The notes beneath the pieces were generated by a model that had not been told where the DNA came from, ran no database searches, and was given only the letters and a program-made list of their open reading frames with translations. Positions 6,663 through 10,106 of a DNA stretch of 10,106 bases are shown piece after piece. A program made the position numbers and the translations under genes. Each line of letters starts with the position of its first letter. Position 1 is the stretch's first letter. This DNA comes from AC-52 sp044870295 (GTDB taxonomy: Bacteria > Actinomycetota > UBA4738), in the NCBI GenBank assembly GCA_044870295.1, contig JBIOYQ010000186.1, positions 1-10,106 on the forward strand, given 5' to 3'.

Positions 6663-7829
6663 ATGTTCGGGAAGCGAGCCGCCGCGGTGCTGACTCTGCT
6701 GGCAACGATCTCGCTCGTCCCGTCCTCCGGAGGCGGCGCCCGGGCCACGACCGCCCCCCACGCCCCCTTCACCAGCGAGATGCTGATGAGCCGGGCCGTC
6801 GCGGCCAAGCTGGCTCAACTCCCCCTCATGCCCTTCGTCCGAAGTCGCTCAGGTTTCGGCCTTACGCCCACCCGAACCGGCCTCGTTCGGGGCACCGTAG
6901 GGAGGAAGGACCTCGGGGAGGCAGCCGCTGGATTCGGCAAGCTCTGGCTCATCGAGCAGCCATGGCAGATGATTCACGGCAGGTACCACAGCAAGCCAGC
7001 TCGGGTCCTCGCCATCGACCTTCGCACCCGCCGTATCAGCGGACCGGCGATCTCCGTCGGCCGAGGCGCCTCCGGCATCGCCAGTGGCGCGGGATCCGTC
7101 TGGGTCGTCAACTCCGACGACGGCACGGTCTCCCGGATCGATCCCTTCGCACGCCGCGTTACCGCCACCATCTCGGTGGGCGGTCGCAACCTCGTCCGGC
7201 TCGCGGTCAGCCGCGGCTCGGTCTGGGTCGTTCGCGACGACTACGACACACTGAAGCACGGCGGCGAGCTCATCCGGATCGACCCGCGCACGAACCGGGT
7301 CGCAAGCCGAACCGTCCTTGGCAAGAACATGTGCGGGAGCTTCGGGCTGGCCGCGGGCGGCGACGCCATCTGGGTCACCGCTGACGCCCAACAGAAGGTC
7401 ATCCGGATCGATCCATCCACCGGCCGCATCGTCACCCGCATCAAGCTGCACGGTCCGCCCATCTCACCCGCCTTCGTCAAGGGCTCCCTGTGGGTGGCGA
7501 ACGAGGCCGAGGGCCCCATCCGCTTCTGGCGCATCGACCCGAAGACGAACCGGGTGTCTGCCATGCGCAGTTTGAAGGGCCTCGACTATCTGTACGAGCA
7601 GACCGGGAACGTGTTCTGGGGCGGGGATGGCACCACGGTCAGCGCGATCGATCCGGTCGACGGCTCGACCGGCCTCAGCTTGTCGCTTCCCAACGCCTAC
7701 CAGTTCGTCGTGTCCCGACGCACCCTGTGGGCCATTAGCTGGTACTCGACCGGAGCGGCTGCGCTGCGGTGGGTGGACCTACGCGCCGGGGTGAGGCGGC
7801 TGGACGTCCCGGACTCTCGGGTGGCATAG
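6663..7829 (+). CDS. Secreted YVTN/NHL-like beta-propeller protein
   Basis: This 388-residue exported protein begins with a signal peptide (MFGKR, hydrophobic core about 6-19, likely cleavage near GGGARA at 23-28). The rest is a beta-propeller built of about 40-residue repeats of the form G-S-[VL]-W-V-x(n)-[VI]-x-R-I-D-P-x-T-x-R-V. Copies are GSVWVVNSDDGTVSRIDP (144-161), GSVWVV to IRIDPRTNRV (185-213), DAIWVTADAQQKVIRIDP (234-251), GSLWVANEAEG to WRIDPKTNRV (274-298) and NVFWGGDGTTVSAIDP (316-331). This repeat style is shared with virginiamycin B lyase-like and YVTN proteins, but no lyase active site is recognisable, so function is unassigned; ligand binding or structural roles outside the cell are likely. 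ATG 6663 is chosen because it directly precedes the signal peptide; the upstream stretch is pyrimidine-rich and offers no Shine-Dalgarno. It ends 18 nt before the convergent stop of the next gene. Confidence 0.82.
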   Translation: MFGKRAAAVLTLLATISLVPSSGGGARATTAPHAPFTSEMLMSRAVAAKLAQLPLMPFVRSRSGFGLTPTRTGLVRGTVGRKDLGEAAAGFGKLWLIEQPWQMIHGRYHSKPARVLAIDLRTRRISGPAISVGRGASGIASGAGSVWVVNSDDGTVSRIDPFARRVTATISVGGRNLVRLAVSRGSVWVVRDDYDTLKHGGELIRIDPRTNRVASRTVLGKNMCGSFGLAAGGDAIWVTADAQQKVIRIDPSTGRIVTRIKLHGPPISPAFVKGSLWVANEAEGPIRFWRIDPKTNRVSAMRSLKGLDYLYEQTGNVFWGGDGTTVSAIDPVDGSTGLSLSLPNAYQFVVSRRTLWAISWYSTGAAALRWVDLRAGVRRLDVPDSRVA

Positions 7830-7847
7830 GCGCAGCGAACCCTGCCG

Positions 7848-8210
7848 CTACCTGCCGCCGACCTCCTTGGCCGCCTCCGTGAACCACTGCATGTGTTTGT
7901 TGAGCGACTCGCCCGTGATGGCGTCGATCACCCCGAAGTGGTCCACCACCGCCTGAGCGCGGACCTGCAGTCGCTGGAACTCGTCCGAGCTGCGCACCTT
8001 GTTGAGCTCGTCCCGGTCCCCCCGGACGATGAAGAATCCCTCCAGGTCGCCTCCGTGGGGCTGCAGGAAGAACGGTTCGATCGAGTGCGCCTTTCCCTCG
8101 GTGACCAGCTTGGTGAGGAACCGGAGCGACTCGCCGAACAGCTCCACCGACTTTCGCTCTCTGCCCGGGGCGGTGGCCCCCCACCTGATGAAGATCGCCG
8201 CGTCAGCCAT
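7848..8210 (-). CDS. Conserved small protein of unknown function (possible dimeric alpha/beta barrel)
   Basis: This 120-residue soluble protein has no signal peptide or membrane helix. The order of elements, a strand (AAIFIRWGATAPGRE, 4-18), a helix (SVELFGESLRFLTKLVTEG, 21-39), a strand pair (IEPFFLQP, 44-51; EGFFIVRGD, 57-65), a helix with SSDEFQRLQVRAQAVVD (74-90) and a final strand and helix, resembles dimeric alpha/beta-barrel (ferredoxin-like) proteins. I recall similar short hypothetical proteins in actinobacterial genomes but cannot name a family with confidence. ATG 8210 has an ideal AGGAGG (8223-8218) 7 nt upstream, indicating efficient translation. It lies 127 nt downstream of the helix-turn-helix gene on the same strand; no clear promoter was seen between them. 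Its function is unknown. Confidence 0.8.
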   Translation of the reverse strand: MADAAIFIRWGATAPGRERKSVELFGESLRFLTKLVTEGKAHSIEPFFLQPHGGDLEGFFIVRGDRDELNKVRSSDEFQRLQVRAQAVVDHFGVIDAITGESLNKHMQWFTEAAKEVGGR

Positions 8211-8337
8211 GTCAGAGCCTCCTGTTCACACCATCCGGCTCCGCCAATTCAAGCCGGGCTCTGAGAAGCATTCCACTGCTGGCCACTCGGGGACAAACTA
8301 CCGTGCAGATAGGGGAGGGGCGCTGCCGCCGCGCGAC

Positions 8338-8541
8338 TCAGCCCGGCGGACGACCTCTCCTGATTGGAAGGTGCTGCGTGGCCCATCGCTCGACCTCGGT
8401 GCGCTTCCACACGCGGCCTGACGCCAGATGCTGGACGGGCGCCGGGAAGTCCGGGCGCCCCACGTAGCGGCCGGCGGTGCTTCGAGGGATCCCCAGAAGC
8501 TCGACCACCTCCCGGAAGCCCACCAGCGACGATCGTTCCAT
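8338..8541 (-). CDS. AlpA/excisionase-like helix-turn-helix DNA-binding protein
   Basis: This 67-residue protein is almost entirely a winged helix-turn-helix of the MerR-like/AlpA (HTH_17) type. FREVVELLGIPRSTAGRYV (9-27) is the helix-turn-helix, GRPDFPAPV (28-36) is the highly characteristic turn of this family, and GRVWKRTEVERWATQH (42-57) is the wing and closing helix; the tail is basic (RRGRPPG). Family members act as small transcription regulators, or as recombination-directionality factors when beside an integrase. No integrase is present here, so a regulator is more likely. ATG 8541 has only a weak ribosome binding site (AGCAGG immediately before it); no alternative in-frame start was found between it and the terminator-like hairpin upstream. 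The leader of this gene contains a terminator and a pair of direct repeats that may be its own binding site. Confidence 0.85.
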   Translation of the reverse strand: MERSSLVGFREVVELLGIPRSTAGRYVGRPDFPAPVQHLASGRVWKRTEVERWATQHLPIRRGRPPG

Positions 8542-8610
8542 CCTGCTTGGAGCATCGGCGTGATCGGATGGAAATTGAGACGGGAAGTCCCAGCAGCGGG
8601 CTTGGGGAGA

Positions 8611-8661
8611 CGAAAAAGAAGCGGGAGGCTGGCTCCACCCTCCGATGAGGCCAGCCTCCCG
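8611..8661 (-). terminator. Intrinsic terminator in the leader of the helix-turn-helix gene
   Basis: On the minus strand, CGGGAGGCTGGC (8661-8650) and GCCAGCCTCCCG (8633-8622) form a perfect 12-bp GC-rich stem with a 16-nt loop. After one C comes a U-rich tract (TTCTTTTTCG, 8620-8611). This is a textbook intrinsic terminator reading leftward. No gene ends just upstream of it; it sits about 70 nt before the helix-turn-helix start, so it would act on a short transcript from the intergenic region, as an attenuator or as the end of a small RNA. The loop holds a near-copy of the left arm (GGAGGGTGG, 8643-8635). Confidence 0.7.
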
Positions 8662-8670
8662 ACCCCTCAG

Positions 8671-8702
8671 ATATTGGAGACTATTGGTCCCACATTTGTC
8701 AA
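8671..8702 (-). promoter_or_regulatory. Candidate promoter/operator of the helix-turn-helix gene
   Basis: On the minus strand a perfect TTGACA (8702-8697) is followed by two CCAATA copies (plus strand TATTGG, 8672-8677 and 8682-8687) whose period is exactly 10 bp, one helical turn. No ideal -10 hexamer occurs at 16-18 nt; CAATAT (8676-8671) lies at a 20-nt spacing, as in MerR-type promoters, and TAGTCT (8683-8678) at 13 nt. The other 276-nt intergenic sequence (8542-8817) holds the terminator, a short GGGGTTCCCC hairpin (8724-8733) and the ribosome binding site of the rightward gene; nothing else was recognised. Confidence 0.4.
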
Positions 8703-8817
8703 GCGGGAGCCCGGCGAGAATTAGGGGTTCCCCTGGTTCTGGGAGGTCGTTCGGGTCTTGTCGAAGCGGCAGCGCTCTGATTGGGTGTGAGCGTCCGTCC
8801 ACAAAGAGGGAGCGAAC

Positions 8818-10106
8818 ATGCGTCTGCCCGTGACCCGGTTCAGAGCCCCATGGTTGGTCGGCTTGGCGTTCATCGCCCTGGTGGCGATTCTGGAAGTACC
8901 TCATGCTGACGCAGCCCGCCAAGCTGCCGCCGACTGGCCCCAGTACGGCTTCGACTCCGCCCACACCGGCTACAACCCACTGGAGGACACGATCGGCGTG
9001 TCGAACGTGTCACAGCTGACGCGACAGTGGCGAGGGACCGTGGGTGGCGGCGTCCGAGGCGTTTCGGTCGCCAACGGCCAGGCCTACGTTGGGGCCGGCG
9101 ACGGCAGGCTCTATGTGTTCGACGCCGCGGGCACCATCAACTGCTCTGGGGTCCCGAAGATCTGCGAGCCGCTGTGGACCGCCCTGACGTCCAAGGATCA
9201 CTTCGTGAACACGCCCGCCGTGGTCGACGGTGTCGTCTACGTGAGCTCCAGCGACGGCAGGGTCTACGCCTTCGACGCGAGTGGTGTGACCAACTGCTTC
9301 GGCGTACCCAAGCGGTGCCGGCCGCTGTGGTATTCGACGAACGTCGCGGTCTGGGGATCGTCGCCGGCCGTGTTCGGCGGCGTGGTGTTCGTCGGCGGGG
9401 ACAATACTCTGCAAGGGAACTTGGGCATGTCGCTGTTCGCCTTCGACGCCGCTGGACTCACGGGGTGTCAGGGGAGCCCGACCAGGATCTGCCAGCCGAT
9501 ATGGAGCGGAAGGACGTTCGGCGCGGTCTCCGTCTTCTCCACGCCGGCCGTGGCGGATGGGATGGTCTTCATCGGATCGTTGACGGGCGACCTCGAGTTC
9601 GGCTCGTTGGACGCCTTCGCTGCCGGAGGGTGTGGCGACCAGATCTGCGATCCAGTCTGGACGGTGGCCTGGACCGGTCCCTATAGCTTCGCCGGGGACC
9701 ATTCGCCGTCTATCGCGAATGGCCTGGTCTACGAGGTTCGCGACGACGGCAGTATGTTCGCGTTCGACGAAACGACGGGAACGCTTGTCTGGAACCCGGG
9801 AAGCAGGAACGCCACGAGTGACGTGGCGGTGGCCAACGATGTGGCCTACGCCGGCTGGGGACGGGAGGGGCTGGCCGCGTTCGATGCCGCCGGCATCACG
9901 AACTGTGTGAAAGGTGGAAACCACTACCACTGCGAGCCCTTGTGGACGGCGAAGCGCACCCGATCGTTTTCGGGTGAGGACCTGGCCGTGGCCAATGGGG
10001 TCGTGTATGTGCATACGTTCCTCGGCGACCTGGGCGCCTACGACGCGGCCGGTGTGGTGAACTGCTCCGGCCAGCCCGTCGTGTGCGGTCCGCTGTGGCA
10101 GACGCG
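8818..10106 (+). CDS. Secreted PQQ-like beta-propeller with paired-cysteine loops (C-terminus beyond window)
   Basis: The frame opens at ATG 8818 and runs to the window edge (429 complete codons), so the end is missing. GGGAG (8808-8812) lies 5 nt upstream. Residues 1-32 are a signal peptide with core WLVGLAFIALVAIL (12-25) and AxA-type site HADA (29-32). The mature protein starts with DWPQYGFDSAHTGYNP (39-54), the usual entry of exported PQQ-like propellers, then repeats [VA]-x-[DN]-G-x-V-[YF]-V-x(n)-L-Y-[AV]-F-D-A-[AS]-G. Most blades end in a loop with two cysteines before a Pro-[LIV]-Trp: Cys109/116, 160/167, 217/225, 272/277, 363/372 and 416/423. All twelve visible cysteines fall in these pairs. 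One blade (306-325, FDETTGTLVW) has the plain PQQ form without cysteines. No PQQ-binding or catalytic residues are recognisable; a stable extracellular scaffold or binding protein is most likely. It is divergent from the helix-turn-helix gene. Confidence 0.85.
   Translation, partial: MRLPVTRFRAPWLVGLAFIALVAILEVPHADAARQAAADWPQYGFDSAHTGYNPLEDTIGVSNVSQLTRQWRGTVGGGVRGVSVANGQAYVGAGDGRLYVFDAAGTINCSGVPKICEPLWTALTSKDHFVNTPAVVDGVVYVSSSDGRVYAFDASGVTNCFGVPKRCRPLWYSTNVAVWGSSPAVFGGVVFVGGDNTLQGNLGMSLFAFDAAGLTGCQGSPTRICQPIWSGRTFGAVSVFSTPAVADGMVFIGSLTGDLEFGSLDAFAAGGCGDQICDPVWTVAWTGPYSFAGDHSPSIANGLVYEVRDDGSMFAFDETTGTLVWNPGSRNATSDVAVANDVAYAGWGREGLAAFDAAGITNCVKGGNHYHCEPLWTAKRTRSFSGEDLAVANGVVYVHTFLGDLGAYDAAGVVNCSGQPVVCGPLWQT

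Noticed and set aside
8338..8541. Excisionase of an integrated element
   Set aside because: No integrase, attachment-site duplication, tRNA or phage gene is visible in the window, so the regulator reading is preferred.
8635..8661. Antiterminator formed by the near-copy GGAGGGTGG in the terminator loop
   Set aside because: This copy pairs with the same right arm next to the U-tract, so it would still give a terminator-like hairpin rather than prevent one.
8542..8964. N-terminal extension of the helix-turn-helix gene up to 8964
   Set aside because: It would run through the terminator hairpin and into the signal-peptide region of the divergent gene, and its sequence has no domain character.
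9010..10014. Minus-strand open frame of 334 codons opposite the right-hand propeller
   Set aside because: It is a shadow: the plus-strand frame has signal peptide, ribosome binding site and regular repeats.
1..10106. CRISPR array, tRNA, rRNA, insertion sequence or defence system
   Set aside because: No spaced direct repeats, cloverleaf-like segments, transposase motifs or known defence domains were found.

Overview
The window reads as a chromosomal segment of a high-GC bacterium, most likely an uncultured lineage of Actinomycetota. The evidence is GC-rich third positions, several GTG starts, TANNNT-type -10 elements, a VanY-type carboxypeptidase with a Ser/Thr/Pro linker, and a membrane-anchored PQQ-like propeller of a type I associate with Actinobacteria. 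This placement is inference from composition and protein style. No rRNA, tRNA, CRISPR array, insertion sequence or integrase was seen.

Left part (1-2127, minus strand): an apparent three-gene operon reading leftward. A single-domain PAS protein is followed with no gap (TAG directly before GTG) by a metallo-beta-lactamase-fold hydrolase. After 16 nt comes a secreted BNR/Asp-box sialidase-like protein that runs off the left edge. A candidate promoter (TTGAGC, 17 nt, TACCCT) lies upstream. The divergent gene (2304-3521, plus) is an unusual fusion of an SCP2-like domain to an alpha/beta hydrolase, possibly translated from a leaderless mRNA. It converges on a MacroD-type macro-domain gene (3518-4036, minus), the two stop codons overlapping in one CTAG.

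Middle (4074-6554, plus): a membrane-anchored VanY-type D,D-carboxypeptidase and a membrane-anchored PQQ-like beta-propeller, probably co-transcribed. Both begin with the same short block P-N-Y-x-[LF]-R-R-x-x-A-L just before the membrane helix, then a Ser/Thr/Pro-rich linker. An inverted repeat (6588-6618) separates them from a secreted YVTN/NHL-like propeller (6663-7829, plus).

Right part (7848-10106): two small minus-strand genes, a conserved protein of unknown function and an AlpA/excisionase-like helix-turn-helix protein of 67 residues. The latter is preceded by a 276-nt region holding a TTGACA box, two TATTGG repeats exactly 10 bp apart and a strong intrinsic terminator pointing toward the gene, so attenuated or autoregulated expression is possible. 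Divergent from it starts a secreted PQQ-like propeller (8818 to the right edge, incomplete) with six paired-cysteine loops.

Overall theme: envelope and exported proteins (four propeller-type proteins from three repeat families, plus a peptidoglycan carboxypeptidase) mixed with small signalling or housekeeping genes. I see no recognisable defence, secretion or biosynthetic system. The least ordinary items are the PAS/MBL/BNR gene set, the SCP2-hydrolase fusion, the shared membrane-anchor block and the leader of the helix-turn-helix gene.
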